Positions 38,539 through 48,079 are shown, counted from the stretch's first letter. The stretch: DNA of 64,000 nt from Phycisphaerales bacterium PN19_bin_20 (GCA_021173225.1 JAJOLK010000006.1:94251-158250); one strand, 5' to 3'. Notes: generated from the sequence alone by a model not told the origin. Numbers and translations are program-made.

Positions 38539-39687
38539 TTACGGCGCGGGCGGAACCGGCGGCACGCCGCCACCCAATCCGGCACCCGGCACCGGCGGCG
38601 GGCCAAAGAGCCCTGCAAGTTCGGTCATCGAGCCCGCCATCGCCCAAGTTGACATCCCGGCACGCCAGACCAGCGTCTCGCGCGACAGCGCCCCGCCGCT
38701 GACCTGCGCAGCAAGCCCCGCGGCGTCCATCGGCCCAGAGGGCTGCCCGTTGAGCGCAACAAAGAAGCTGATCGCCTGCGGCGTTCCGGGCACCGGGGGC
38801 GGGGCCATCGTCGCCTGCTGCGCGTTGCCCATCGCACCGACCATCCCGCCGGCCATCGCCTGCCCCAGGCCCAGCCCGATGAACGAGCCAGCGGTCCCGG
38901 GGTTCTTCGCCGCGTCGCGGATCGCCTCGGCGGTCTGGAACTGAGTGAAGACGTTCAGATTGCCGATCACGCCCATGCTGGTGCGCTTGTCGAGCGCGGC
39001 CTCGACCTCAGGCGGGAGCGAGACGTTCTCGATCAGCAGTTGCAGGACCTCGATCCCGAACTCGCCGAACTCGGCCTTCATCTTTCCGCCCATGAAGCCT
39101 GAGAGCTTGTCGTAGTTGCCGGCCAGATCAAGCACCGGCACCTTGCTCTGAGCGACGATGTCAGCAAAGCGGCTGACGATCAGGTTCCGCAGCTGTGTGG
39201 TGATCTCTTCGGTGGTAAATCGCCCGTCGGTGCCCACGATCTTCTTGAGGAAGACGCCCGGGTCGCTCACGCGCATGGCGTACGTGCCAAAGGCCCGCAC
39301 ACGCACGGGGCCAAACTCCGGGTCGCGCATCATGATGGGGTTGGCGGTGCCCCACTTCAGGTCCGTAAACGTCCGCGTGCTGACAAAGTAGACCTCGGCC
39401 TTAAACGGGCTCTCGAACCCGTACTTCCAGCCCAGCAGCGTGCCCAGCAGCGGGAGGTTCTTGGTGTCAAGCGTGTACGTGCCCGGGGTCTTGACGTCGG
39501 CAAGCTGGCCCTCACGCACGAAGCACGCGGCCTGGCCCTCGCGCACGATCAGCCTCGCGCCGTTCTTGATCTCGTTGCGGTACCGGTCGAAGCGGTACAC
39601 CAGCGTGTTGCTGGTGTCGTCAAGGAACTCGATGATGTCGATGAACTCGTGCTTGAGACGGTCCCAGATAGACATCGAGCCTGACAT
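38539..39687 (-). CDS. SPFH domain protein with C-terminal GYF_2 domain (YdjI-like)
   Basis: Residues 30-260 form an SPFH/virion-core-like domain: NGARLIVREGQAACFVREGQ, GFESPFKAEVYFVSTRTFTDLKWGT, FGTYAMRVSDPGVFLKKIVGT. A Gly/Met-rich linker (about 275-310) leads to a GYF_2/DUF4339 domain (ISFFVALNGQPSGPMDAAGL ... LVWRAGMSTWA). The Pro/Gly tail closes it. YdjI-type proteins oligomerise on the inner membrane face and work with zinc-ribbon partners; the next gene is such a partner. No PspA homologue is visible here. Confidence 0.85.
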   Translation of the reverse strand: MSGSMSIWDRLKHEFIDIIEFLDDTSNTLVYRFDRYRNEIKNGARLIVREGQAACFVREGQLADVKTPGTYTLDTKNLPLLGTLLGWKYGFESPFKAEVYFVSTRTFTDLKWGTANPIMMRDPEFGPVRVRAFGTYAMRVSDPGVFLKKIVGTDGRFTTEEITTQLRNLIVSRFADIVAQSKVPVLDLAGNYDKLSGFMGGKMKAEFGEFGIEVLQLLIENVSLPPEVEAALDKRTSMGVIGNLNVFTQFQTAEAIRDAAKNPGTAGSFIGLGLGQAMAGGMVGAMGNAQQATMAPPPVPGTPQAISFFVALNGQPSGPMDAAGLAAQVSGGALSRETLVWRAGMSTWAMAGSMTELAGLFGPPPVPGAGLGGGVPPVPPAP

Positions 39688-39804
39688 GGCGCTACTCCAA
39701 CGGCCCGGGCCTGTGCGTCGGCGTGCACGCCGGCAAAGGGCCCACTGAGCGAGCCCAAATGTACGCCCGCCAAGGGGGCCGCGCTGCGAGTCTCGCGCGG
39801 GCTC

Positions 39805-39810
39805 TATGCT
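39805..39810 (+). promoter_or_regulatory. Candidate -10 of the sensor kinase gene, leaderless geometry
   Basis: TATGCT ends 5 nt before the GTG at 39816. No Shine-Dalgarno sequence; the -35 is weak. Confidence 0.45.
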
Positions 39811-39815
39811 CAGCG

Positions 39816-41624
39816 GTGCTCAGACGCGTCTCGCTGGCCAACAAGTGCCTGTTGCTGTTCGGCCTGGCCGTCGTGCTGATCATCGTGGCCGCCCTCGCGG
39901 TGCCGTGGGCCCGCATGAACCTGATGGTAGATCAGGCTGAGCTGGCCGCCGCTCAGCAGGTCGTCTCAACATGGGAGGCCGCGGTACGCCGCACAGAGCT
40001 GACCTCCCAGGCACCGAGCATGCCTGTGCCCGCTCCGGCCGACGGTTCCACCGGATCAGATTCGCGCAAGGCCACAACGCATACGCCGCTCACCGGCCTG
40101 CGCCCAGGCGACCGGCTGTTTATCGATCAAGCCCGCGCCGAGGTCATCGGCCCCGCGCGCGCCAAGCAGCTTGCCGAGCTGAAAGACCCCTCTGAGGAAG
40201 AACTCGCGAGTCTCGAAGCATGGCAAGCGCTGAGCCTGAACCCCGCGCGCAGCGAGTTTGCAGACAGCAGCTGGGGCCTCTCGGCCAGGCGCTACGTCTA
40301 CGCACGGGCGATCCGCGAGCCAGCCCGTACCGAGGTCGGCCCGACCGGTGTGGTCAGGAGTGAGCCCGGGCCCATCGAGGGCGTGATCGTGCTCACGCGC
40401 ACCAGCCCACAGGCGGCACGCGAGATGCTGCTGAACACCGGTGCACTGCTCGCCGCCGGGTGCGTCGCGCTGGCCCTCGCGGTGCTCGTGTTCTACCTCA
40501 TCAGCAGCAAGATCATCCTCTCGCCCGTGCGTCGCCTGCGGCAAACCGCCGAGCTGGTCCGCTCTGGCAACATGGACACCCGCTCGGACATCCACACCGG
40601 CGACGAGTTTGAGGAGCTGGCCGAAGCCTTCAACGAGATGCTGGCGGTCATCCAGTCCAGCCAGGGCCAGCTCCGCGCGCTCAACGCCCAGCTTGACGAC
40701 AAGCTCACCGAGCTGGGCCAGCGCAACCTGGCCCTCGCCGACGCCACGCGGCTCAAGGGCGAGTTTCTCGCCAGCGTCACCCACGAGCTGCGGACCCCGC
40801 TCAACAGCATCATCGGCTTCGCCGAGCTGCTTGACGAGCAGCTCTCGCGCGATGCCGAGACCGGCTACGACCCGCAGCGTTTGGCCAAGCGCCGGCGCTA
40901 CATCGACAACATCACCGCCGCGGGCCGTTCACTGCTCGAGCTGATCAACGGGCTGCTCGAGATGGCCCGGGTTGAAGCGGGCAAGGTCCAGCTGGTCATC
41001 GGGCCCGTGCACCTGCGTGACTTCTGCGAGACCATGGCCGCGATGATGAAGCCCGTTTCCGACAAGCGCGAGGTTGAGCTGCGCATCGAGACCGTGGGGG
41101 TCGAAGAGCTCAGGCCGATCCTGACCGACCAGCGCAAGCTCCAACAGGTGCTCTACAACCTGCTGAGCAACGCGATCAAGTTCACCGCCGACGCCGCCGA
41201 CGCCCGCCAGAGCCAGATGGCGCAGATGGATCCCGAGTCGGCCGACCGCCTCAGCCGCAACGCCTTTGTAACCCTCCGCGCCGAGCATCTGCCGGCCAGG
41301 GCGGCCGAGGGGCCCGACGCGGTCGAGCGCGTCCGTCTGAGCGTGCTGGACACCGGCCCGGGCATCAAGCCCGACGACCAAGGCCGGATCTTCGAGAAGT
41401 TCACGCAGCTCGATGTCGGCCTCAGTCGCAAACACGCCGGCACGGGCCTTGGCCTATCGATCGTCAAAGAGCTCACCACGCTGCTGCAAGGTGAGGTGCA
41501 CGTTCAGAGCGAGGTCGGCCAGGGGTCGATGTTCTCCATCATCTTGCCCGTGAAGCTCGATCCTTCCCGCGCGGCAGAAGTCCGCCTCGAACAATCGCTT
41601 CGCGGGGCGCTCTCCTCAGGCTGA
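39816..41624 (+). CDS. Membrane sensor histidine kinase with HAMP domain
   Basis: A 602-residue sensor kinase. TM1 (about 8-30), an extracytoplasmic sensor of about 175 residues that I do not recognise, TM2 (about 210-232), HAMP (about 233-285), HisKA with the phospho-His in FLASVTHELRTPLNSIIGFAELL near 350, and an ATPase domain with NLLSNAIKF (N box), LDTGPGIKP (G1) and GTGLGLSIVKEL (G2). All kinase motifs are intact. No response regulator is adjacent. An earlier ATG adds 31 residues and would place the hydrophobic segment oddly far in. The GTG follows a TATGCT hexamer. Confidence 0.9.
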   Translation: MLRRVSLANKCLLLFGLAVVLIIVAALAVPWARMNLMVDQAELAAAQQVVSTWEAAVRRTELTSQAPSMPVPAPADGSTGSDSRKATTHTPLTGLRPGDRLFIDQARAEVIGPARAKQLAELKDPSEEELASLEAWQALSLNPARSEFADSSWGLSARRYVYARAIREPARTEVGPTGVVRSEPGPIEGVIVLTRTSPQAAREMLLNTGALLAAGCVALALAVLVFYLISSKIILSPVRRLRQTAELVRSGNMDTRSDIHTGDEFEELAEAFNEMLAVIQSSQGQLRALNAQLDDKLTELGQRNLALADATRLKGEFLASVTHELRTPLNSIIGFAELLDEQLSRDAETGYDPQRLAKRRRYIDNITAAGRSLLELINGLLEMARVEAGKVQLVIGPVHLRDFCETMAAMMKPVSDKREVELRIETVGVEELRPILTDQRKLQQVLYNLLSNAIKFTADAADARQSQMAQMDPESADRLSRNAFVTLRAEHLPARAAEGPDAVERVRLSVLDTGPGIKPDDQGRIFEKFTQLDVGLSRKHAGTGLGLSIVKELTTLLQGEVHVQSEVGQGSMFSIILPVKLDPSRAAEVRLEQSLRGALSSG

Positions 41625-41650
41625 GGGGCCCGATCGGTTTTCGACCCGAC

Positions 41651-41710
41651 CACGTCAGGTCCGCCCACGTCAGGTCCGCCCACGTCAGGTCCGCCCACAT
41701 CAAGTCCGCT
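41651..41710. repeat. 15-nt tandem repeat at the desaturase 3' end
   Basis: Three perfect copies of CACGTCAGGTCCGCC and one diverged copy lie between converging genes, the last overlapping the desaturase stop codon. No terminator is visible in this gap. Confidence 0.9.
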
Positions 41711-42794
41711 TGGAGTCCAGCCGCTCCTGCCCCGGCGTGCGGACGTCCCACGTCAGCCCGACGTACGACAGGCCCTTGATGATGACGTAGCTGAGGTCAA
41801 ACTGCCACCACTCAAGCCCGTGCCGGGCGCTGGTCGGGAACGCGTGGTGGTTGTTGTGCCAGCCCTCGCCCATGCCCACAAAGCCAAAGAGCACGTTGTT
41901 ACGGCTCTCATCGTGGCTGTCATAGGGCCGCGCGCCCCACACGTGGCAAACGCTGTTGATGCTCCACGTGACGTGGTGGACCACAAACGTCCGCACCAGC
42001 CCGCCCCACAGCACCCCCAGCAGCCCGCCCACCACCGTGCCGGTGACGGCCCAGGCGATCAGCCCGGGAATAACCAGACCAAGGGCGACCCACAGCGGGA
42101 AGAGGCGATCGATCGTGCGCAGCAGACGGCTCTTGCTCAGATCGGGCGTATACCGCTCGAAGCCCTCGGCCGGGTCAGACTTAAAGATCCAACCCATGTG
42201 CGCAAACCACAGGCCCTTGAGCACGCCCAGCGCGCCCCCGCCGTGATGCGTCGGGCTGTGCGGATCATCGTGATCGTCGCTGAACTGGTGGTGCATCCGG
42301 TGCGTGCCGACCCAGCGGATGACCCGCCCCTCAGTCGCCATCGAGCCCAAGATCGCCAGCAGCGCCGTGATCACCGGGCCGGTCGAGAAGCTCTTATGCG
42401 TAAACAGGCGGTGGTACCCGATGGTGATGCCCAGGCCCGTCGCCAGATACCCACCCACCAGCAGCGCGATGTGCACCGGCTGCACGCCCCAGCCCCAGGT
42501 CAGAACGATCGCCGCCAGCACGCCAAGGACCGGCAGCCCGACCGCCACCACCACCGCCAGGCGCTCGACCCCTGAGATGGTATGCTCGCGCAGGTGCCCA
42601 TCAACCCCGCCGTAGGCCCGCTCGGCCGTGCGGGGTTTTGCGCCACTTGGCGCGACTGCGCGCGGAGCGCTGGCAGTGCTCTCACCATTGGTATGGGTCG
42701 GCACCGCGCCATGGCTTGGCTTGGCCTCGATCAACTCGATAGCCCGCTGACGCATCGCTGAACCGGCACTGATCACGTTGTCGTTTGGAACCAA
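41700..42794 (-). CDS. Acyl-CoA/fatty acid desaturase (integral membrane)
   Basis: Di-iron membrane desaturase introducing a double bond into acyl chains, probably delta-9. The three His boxes are intact: GYHRLFTHKSF near residue 130, HRMHHQFSD near 165, and EGWHNNHHAF near 315. About four membrane helices separate them. The first 70 residues are Pro/Ala-rich. The start shown is a TTG; GTG and ATG alternatives 8 and 14 codons in would be equally workable. An extended -10 (TGATATGAT) lies about 100 nt upstream. Confidence 0.9.
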   Translation of the reverse strand: MVPNDNVISAGSAMRQRAIELIEAKPSHGAVPTHTNGESTASAPRAVAPSGAKPRTAERAYGGVDGHLREHTISGVERLAVVVAVGLPVLGVLAAIVLTWGWGVQPVHIALLVGGYLATGLGITIGYHRLFTHKSFSTGPVITALLAILGSMATEGRVIRWVGTHRMHHQFSDDHDDPHSPTHHGGGALGVLKGLWFAHMGWIFKSDPAEGFERYTPDLSKSRLLRTIDRLFPLWVALGLVIPGLIAWAVTGTVVGGLLGVLWGGLVRTFVVHHVTWSINSVCHVWGARPYDSHDESRNNVLFGFVGMGEGWHNNHHAFPTSARHGLEWWQFDLSYVIIKGLSYVGLTWDVRTPGQERLDSKRT

Positions 42795-42889
42795 GGTCGC
42801 TCGTTTTCTGCCCGATCCGTGGGCGAGCCCGCGGCAGAGCGCAAGGGTGAGGCCGGTCGGGGCTCCAACCCCGCGAGCGGCTTGATGAC

Positions 42890-42898
42890 ATCATATCA
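42890..42898 (-). promoter_or_regulatory. Extended -10 promoter of the desaturase gene
   Basis: Minus strand TGATATGAT is an extended -10 with a poor -35, giving a leader of roughly 90 nt that contains a small CGGGG/CCCCG stem. Confidence 0.4.
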
Positions 42899-42975
42899 GA
42901 CCCGCCAGAGCCACGCCGGAAGGACCCATCCCGCATCACGCGGCGGCACCCGCGCTCAGACCCGCCTCCGCCAGC

Positions 42976-44625
42976 CTAAGTCTTGACCACGCCAATACCC
43001 GCCGCGGCCCGAACGCCCTCTACGTAATCACGCTGGTTGGCGCACCGCGGAACCTTGTTCTGTCCGCCCAGCTTCCCGCGCGAGGCCAGCCACGCGTGGA
43101 AAGTTCCCATTGCTACCGGCGTGACCGTCGGGGGCTGCATGCCCAGCTCGCCCGTCCGCTTGATCCCGTAGTCCACGCACTGACGCTTAAGGCTCGCGTC
43201 GTAGGCCTGACTAAAGCGTTCGCGCACGTCCGCAGAGAGCGCGCCGCCTGGCACCTCGACCACCAGTTCATGCCCGGCCCGCGTGCTCTCGGTCGGATAG
43301 ACCGGGCCCGCGGTGAACTCACCCATCTCTACGCTCAGCGCTGCGCTCGCCTCCGCCGCGGCGGTCTCGATGTTCTCAACAATCAGGTTTTCGCCAAAGG
43401 CGTTGACGAAGTGCCGGTGTCGCCCGACGATCCGCAGGCGCGCTGGGCCGTCGCCGTGCCCCGTGTCGCCGCCGCGGGCGTACTCGGGCGCGGCGCAGAT
43501 GGTGTCGAACTGGACCACGTCGCCGATCACGTAGCGCCATAGCCCCGCGCAGGTGCTCATCGTCACCACGTAGCGCTGGCCCTTCTCAACCTCGTGGCAC
43601 ATGAACGCGCGCGGGCTGGGGCTGTCGATATCTTCGAGCGGGACGAACTCGTAAAAGTTCCACGCGTCCGCCTGCAGGCGCAGGCCCGGGTCGCCGCGCG
43701 TGTCCTGCATCGCGATGAACCCCTCGCTGGCCGGGTAGAGCTCGAGCCGGTTCGGGACGTCCGTCCCCAAGTCGCCGCTCCACGCCTTGGCCACCCGCGG
43801 CTGGAACGGCGCGTACCGCACGCCACCATGCACGAACAGCGACCAGTTCGGCCACACGTCACGCACGCAGTCGGCCTTGCGCCCCTGCGCCCGCGCAAGC
43901 TCCAGCACCTTCTCGAGGAGCACCAAGCTCCAAGAGGCCATCCCCGAGATCATCCGCACGTCGCTGGCCAGGCACATCTCCGCGATTGCCTGGATCTTGC
44001 TGGGCCAGTGGCTCATCAGCGCCACCTTCGGCCCGGGCAGGTAGATCTCGCTCAGCGGCCAGCGGATCAGCGGCGTCACCAGCGCCGAAAGGTCGCCCGT
44101 CTTGATCCCCTGCTCGCTGGTTTCAAGGTCGGTGCTACCGCCCAGGAACACGCACTTGCCGCTTAGCAGCCGCGGCAGCGAGACACCGAACCTCTCCGCG
44201 TGCGCGAAGATGTCCAGCGCGCAGCGGTAGTTGCTCTTGAGCATCTGGTCAGAGACCGGGATGAACTTGTCGCCGGCGGTCGTCCCGCTGGTCTGCGCAA
44301 AGTTCCGCACCACCCCCGGCCAGAGCACGTCGGGCGTTGCCTGCTCGCGCATCTCCGCGATCATCGGGCGGAACCCGGTGATGTCCTGCACCGGCACCGC
44401 CGCCCGGTACGCCGCCAGCATCTGCTCGCTGGGCAGCGCCGCGATGCGCGCGTAGCCGTGCTGCTTGCCCCAGCGCGTATCCGCGGCGGTGTTCAGCAGC
44501 CAGCGCAGCTGCGTGAGCTGGACCCGCGCCGTGTCGTTGCGCCAGTACGCCACGTCACTGAGCCGGCGCGTCCGCCCCGACACGAACGCCTTCAGCCCAA
44601 GCCCGACCAGTGAAGTCCACGCCAT
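42976..44625 (-). CDS. GH3 family protein (acyl-adenylating superfamily)
   Basis: Matches the GH3 superfamily, whose plant members conjugate auxin or jasmonate with amino acids through an acyl-adenylate. FAQTSGTTAGDKFIPVS near residue 108 is the nucleotide-binding loop; GGSTDLETSEQG, LYPASEGFIAMQ near 297, and GLWRYVIGDVVQF near 365 are conserved blocks. At 549 residues it has family length. Bacterial GH3 proteins have no settled substrate. It lies downstream of an alpha/beta hydrolase and a Lol-type exporter on the same strand, but has its own promoter. Confidence 0.88.
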   Translation of the reverse strand: MAWTSLVGLGLKAFVSGRTRRLSDVAYWRNDTARVQLTQLRWLLNTAADTRWGKQHGYARIAALPSEQMLAAYRAAVPVQDITGFRPMIAEMREQATPDVLWPGVVRNFAQTSGTTAGDKFIPVSDQMLKSNYRCALDIFAHAERFGVSLPRLLSGKCVFLGGSTDLETSEQGIKTGDLSALVTPLIRWPLSEIYLPGPKVALMSHWPSKIQAIAEMCLASDVRMISGMASWSLVLLEKVLELARAQGRKADCVRDVWPNWSLFVHGGVRYAPFQPRVAKAWSGDLGTDVPNRLELYPASEGFIAMQDTRGDPGLRLQADAWNFYEFVPLEDIDSPSPRAFMCHEVEKGQRYVVTMSTCAGLWRYVIGDVVQFDTICAAPEYARGGDTGHGDGPARLRIVGRHRHFVNAFGENLIVENIETAAAEASAALSVEMGEFTAGPVYPTESTRAGHELVVEVPGGALSADVRERFSQAYDASLKRQCVDYGIKRTGELGMQPPTVTPVAMGTFHAWLASRGKLGGQNKVPRCANQRDYVEGVRAAAGIGVVKT

Positions 44626-44631
44626 GGTGCG

Positions 44632-44659
44632 ATTGTCCCCCGACCCCGCGCGGGGTCAA
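44632..44659 (-). promoter_or_regulatory. Promoter of the GH3 gene, leaderless geometry
   Basis: Minus strand TTGACC and GACAAT are 16 nt apart, and GACAAT ends 6 nt before the ATG at 44625. No Shine-Dalgarno sequence. Confidence 0.65.
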
Positions 44660-44712
44660 CAGCCCGTCGACGCGCGCCAGAAACGCGAGTCAGCTGAGCC
44701 CGCGCCGCGCGC

Positions 44713-45630
44713 TCAGGCCCCCAGCGGCTCGCAGAACTTCAGCAGCTCGCCCGCGAAGACACCCGTCCCCTCCGCCATCGGCACGTGCCCGCAGTTGTCC
44801 GCCCATGCCAAACGCGCGTTGGGGATGAGCTGCGCAAACGCCGTGGCGGCCTCCGGCGGGGTCACCACGTCCTGCCTGCCCCAGATCAGCAACGTCGGGG
44901 CCGCGATCCGCCCGACCTGGTTTCGCAGCACGTCACGCCTTGCTGAGCGCGAGAGCTTGACCATCGCCCGCGCGCCGCGCGGACGCGAGAGCGCCTGGAA
45001 CGCGCGGTCCACGTCCTGGTCGCGCACGTTCGAGGGGTTGAAGTACAGTTCTTCGATCTTGCTCTTAAGCCACGTCCGCGTCGGGCGGATCTCCACCGTG
45101 CTGACCATCGACTTCTCGATCAGCCCTGAAGAGCCCGCCAGCACCAGCCCACGCACCAGCTCGGGCCGTTCGATCGCCAGCCGCAGCGCCACATGGCCCC
45201 CAAAGCTGTTGCCCACCAGCACCGCCGGGCCACCGATCCGCTCGCGCAGGAACCGCTCGGTGATCGTCGTGACCGCCTCGATGGAGCAATCCTCGTTAGG
45301 GATTTCCAGCAGCGGCATCTCAAGCAGCACGCACCGCAGACGGTGCTTGACCAGCGCCACCAGCTCTTCCCAATGATCGTTCAGACCAACAAGCCCGTGC
45401 AAAAAAACCACCGGCGTGCCAGCCGTCGGCCCGTACGTCAGCACCTCAGCCGCCAGAGCGTGCTTCGCGTGCGGCGAATCTGGCGTGTACAGCGGCCAAC
45501 TCGTGGCGCTGGTCGCCCCGGCGTACACCGACCGATGGGCCGATGAATCGCCCGGCACCGGCCCGCAAGAGGCCAGCACCTGCACGGGGCTCGAAGTCTG
45601 ATTGGTGTGAGCTCCAGCCGGCAACGACAT
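44713..45630 (-). CDS. Alpha/beta hydrolase fold protein
   Basis: Serine hydrolase with the nucleophile elbow in VLVGNSFGGHVAL near residue 157, Asp in LLIWGRQDVVTPPEAA near 251 and His in ADNCGHVPMAEG near 280. VVFLHGLVGLNDHWEEL near 94 forms the oxyanion loop. The first 75 residues are poorly conserved and may be a flexible extension. ATG at 45630 has GGAG 10 nt upstream; an earlier in-frame start overlaps lolD. The substrate is unknown; the neighbouring GH3 enzyme and Lol transporter suggest acyl or lipid chemistry, which is inference. Confidence 0.82.
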   Translation of the reverse strand: MSLPAGAHTNQTSSPVQVLASCGPVPGDSSAHRSVYAGATSATSWPLYTPDSPHAKHALAAEVLTYGPTAGTPVVFLHGLVGLNDHWEELVALVKHRLRCVLLEMPLLEIPNEDCSIEAVTTITERFLRERIGGPAVLVGNSFGGHVALRLAIERPELVRGLVLAGSSGLIEKSMVSTVEIRPTRTWLKSKIEELYFNPSNVRDQDVDRAFQALSRPRGARAMVKLSRSARRDVLRNQVGRIAAPTLLIWGRQDVVTPPEAATAFAQLIPNARLAWADNCGHVPMAEGTGVFAGELLKFCEPLGA

Positions 45631-45688
45631 GCTCAGAGGTCTCCGGGCGACAGGCAGGGCCCGACGCGTATAAGGCAATCCTACCCGA

Positions 45689-46426
45689 TCAGCCCACCGC
45701 TTGGACGGTCTGATCCACCACGATCCTTCCATCTACCAAACGAACGACCCGATCGGCGCGACTTGCTACCTCAATTGAGTGAGTGACAATCACCATCGTT
45801 GCCCCAGTTTCACGCCGGTAAGCGTCCAGCAGGTCCAAAATCTGCCCACCTGTCGAGGGGTCGAGGTTTCCTGTCGGTTCATCGGCAAACAGCAGGAGTG
45901 GGCGGTTGATCAGAGCCCGGGCCAGTGCGACCCGCTGCCGCTCCCCGCCAGAGAGCTCCGCCGGGCGGTGTTCGAGCCGGTGTCCCATCCCGAAGCTGGT
46001 CAGCAACGCCGCGGCCTTGGCCATCTGTGCGCCCCGCTGGGCCCCAAACGCCAGCCCGTGGCGCACCATCGCGGCGATCGCGACGTTCTGCAGCACCGAA
46101 AGCTCGGGCAGCAGGTGATAGAGCTGGAAGACAAACCCGACCGACTGCGCGCGGTAGCGGTCAAGGGCCGACCCGCGCAGACGCGTGACGTCTGTTTCGC
46201 CCGCGCGAACCTGCGCCGGCCCCAAATCCGCCTGCCCGGGGTTGGCCTTGTCAGGGCGGTCAAGCCCGCCGAGCAGGTGCAGCAGCGTGCTCTTGCCCGA
46301 GCCGCTCTTGCCGACGACCGCCACGCAGGCGCCCGACGGCACCTCTAGAGAGACGCCGCGCAGCACCTCGACGCGCTTGCGGTGCAGCGTGTACGTCTTG
46401 AACAGGTTGGCCGCGTGCAGGTCCAT
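45689..46426 (-). CDS. lolD: LolD-like ABC transporter ATP-binding protein
   Basis: ATPase of a LolCDE/MacB-class exporter. Walker [21 protein letters not shown] near residue 36, [19 protein letters not shown] near 155, Walker [18 protein letters not shown] near 175 and switch His [12 protein letters not shown] near 210. A 16-residue insertion after GLDRPDK is unusual. An upstream TTG (46456) overlapping the permease stop is an alternative start; the ATG gives the normal N terminus. With the permease gene upstream it should drive lipoprotein release from the inner membrane. Confidence 0.85.
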   Translation of the reverse strand: MDLHAANLFKTYTLHRKRVEVLRGVSLEVPSGACVAVVGKSGSGKSTLLHLLGGLDRPDKANPGQADLGPAQVRAGETDVTRLRGSALDRYRAQSVGFVFQLYHLLPELSVLQNVAIAAMVRHGLAFGAQRGAQMAKAAALLTSFGMGHRLEHRPAELSGGERQRVALARALINRPLLLFADEPTGNLDPSTGGQILDLLDAYRRETGATMVIVTHSIEVASRADRVVRLVDGRIVVDQTVQAVG

Positions 46427-46448
46427 GGGGGGGATCGGCGGGCTAAGG

Positions 46449-48011
46449 CTACTCAAATCGCAGTGCGGCGACGGGCTTCATGGCCGCGGCCCGGAGGGCC
46501 GGGATGATCGCACCAAGCAGCGAGAATCCAACGCCGCACAGGCCGACGGTAAGCGCTCGGTGGAGTTCGATCTTGTTGGGGATGGTGGCGAAGTAGTAGA
46601 CGCGCGGGTCCCAGACATAAAGCCCCAGCGCGCTGCCGAGCCACTCGTGGATCGGGTTGATGTTCAGGACAATCACGCTGGCGAGGGCCAGGCCCAGGGC
46701 TGAACCGATGATGCCGATGACCAGCCCGTAGGCCAGCCAGATGCCCGCGATGCCGCGCCCGCTGGCCCCGATGGCGCGGAGCGTGCCGATGTCCTTGGTC
46801 TTCTCGCTGATCATGGCCCAGAAGATCGCCAAGATCAGGAAGCTGGCGACCAGGCTGATGAGCCACAGCAGCATCAGGACCAGCCCCGTCTCTTTGCGGA
46901 CAGCGCCGACCAGCGTGGCGTTCTGATCCTCCCAGGTTCGCACGATCCGCCCGCGGTTTCGGGCCATGAGGTCACCCGACGGGACCTGCCCGGCAAACTC
47001 GGCGGCGAAACTGGCATAAACCCCTTCGCAGTACTCGCGCAGGGTCTCGGGGCTGATCCCGTTTGGTGCGCGGACCAGCACGGTGGTCACGCGGGCCGGG
47101 GCGATCCGCACGCCGGGCTTGGGCGCGTCGGGCGAGAACGCGTCGTTCTCGGCGCTCTGGGTGTCGACGATCGTCGCCTGGTCCATCTTGAGCATTTGCT
47201 GCAAGCGCGCCAGCGGGACCATCACCGTCCGGCGATCAACCTCATACACGCCCGTGCGGAACTCGTTGGCGATCGGAAAAACCCCCGGCACCAGCGAGAC
47301 CTCACGGCCCTGACTGTCAAACGGCACGACCCGCAGTGTGATCCGGGTGGCTGGCGCAAAGACCCCGACGTTCCGTACGTCACCGGTCGCCGTCAGCTTG
47401 ACGCGCCCGCGGTCAACGCTGTAGAACCCCTCGGGCGAGCGCGTCGAGAGGCCCAGCAGTTCGATGCCGGGGATCGCGGCCGGCACCAGCGCGCCGGGGC
47501 CCACGTTGCGGTCAGGCTCAGCAAGCCTGCGTCCGTCAGTGAGCACCTGGTCCAAGTCCGTGGCGTAGTTCGGGTCAAGCCTGACGTCGGCGCGCGACTT
47601 GTCACGCGGGAGCGCCTCGGTCACGGGCCGCCACCAGAGGCTCTGGTCAAAGTCGACGACCTTCGAGTAAGTCGCGGGGTCAATCCCGCGCACGGTCACG
47701 GCCTCGACGCGGTCGTCGGGCAAGCTGGCCATCGCGAGGGTCTCAATCACCGGCGTGGCGGCCAGGACCATCGCCTTGTCCTGCTCAAGCAGCTCGATGA
47801 GCCGCTCGTAGTGCGCAAAGCCGGTGGTTGGCCAGGTGATCGAGACATCACCGACCATGCTGCGCCCGGTCGAGAGCAGCATGGTCAGGAACCCGCCCAT
47901 GACCGACCAGACGACCAGCACCATCGCGGTGCACAGCGTGACGGCCACGGCCGCCAGCAGCGGCATGACCTTGCTCGTCAGATAGATGCGTGTCAGGAGG
48001 GCTTGGTACAC
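46449..48011 (-). CDS. LolC/LolE-like lipoprotein-release permease
   Basis: FtsX/MacB-type permease. MYQALLTRIYLTSKVMPLLA opens with the N-terminal elbow and TM1 as in LolC/E, then a periplasmic domain of about 320 residues, and three C-terminal helices (about 395-520) with TLRAIGASGRGIAGIWLAYG typical of FtsX domains. Only one such subunit is encoded, so it probably works as a homodimer with LolD. The GTG at 48011 is 9 nt after TATGCT (48021-48026, minus strand). An earlier ATG adds 16 residues unlike the family. Confidence 0.83.
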   Translation of the reverse strand: MYQALLTRIYLTSKVMPLLAAVAVTLCTAMVLVVWSVMGGFLTMLLSTGRSMVGDVSITWPTTGFAHYERLIELLEQDKAMVLAATPVIETLAMASLPDDRVEAVTVRGIDPATYSKVVDFDQSLWWRPVTEALPRDKSRADVRLDPNYATDLDQVLTDGRRLAEPDRNVGPGALVPAAIPGIELLGLSTRSPEGFYSVDRGRVKLTATGDVRNVGVFAPATRITLRVVPFDSQGREVSLVPGVFPIANEFRTGVYEVDRRTVMVPLARLQQMLKMDQATIVDTQSAENDAFSPDAPKPGVRIAPARVTTVLVRAPNGISPETLREYCEGVYASFAAEFAGQVPSGDLMARNRGRIVRTWEDQNATLVGAVRKETGLVLMLLWLISLVASFLILAIFWAMISEKTKDIGTLRAIGASGRGIAGIWLAYGLVIGIIGSALGLALASVIVLNINPIHEWLGSALGLYVWDPRVYYFATIPNKIELHRALTVGLCGVGFSLLGAIIPALRAAAMKPVAALRFE

Positions 48012-48079
48012 GTGGGCGAGAGCATAGGTGCTGGTGTGAAGGCATGCGCCGATGCGCAAATTTCAACTCACCGGTACGA

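Noticed and set aside
41539-41751. Pentapeptide-repeat-like ADLTW repeats on the minus strand
   Set aside because: The period comes from a 15-nt DNA tandem repeat between converging genes; only four units, no start signal, and the frame overlaps the desaturase end.
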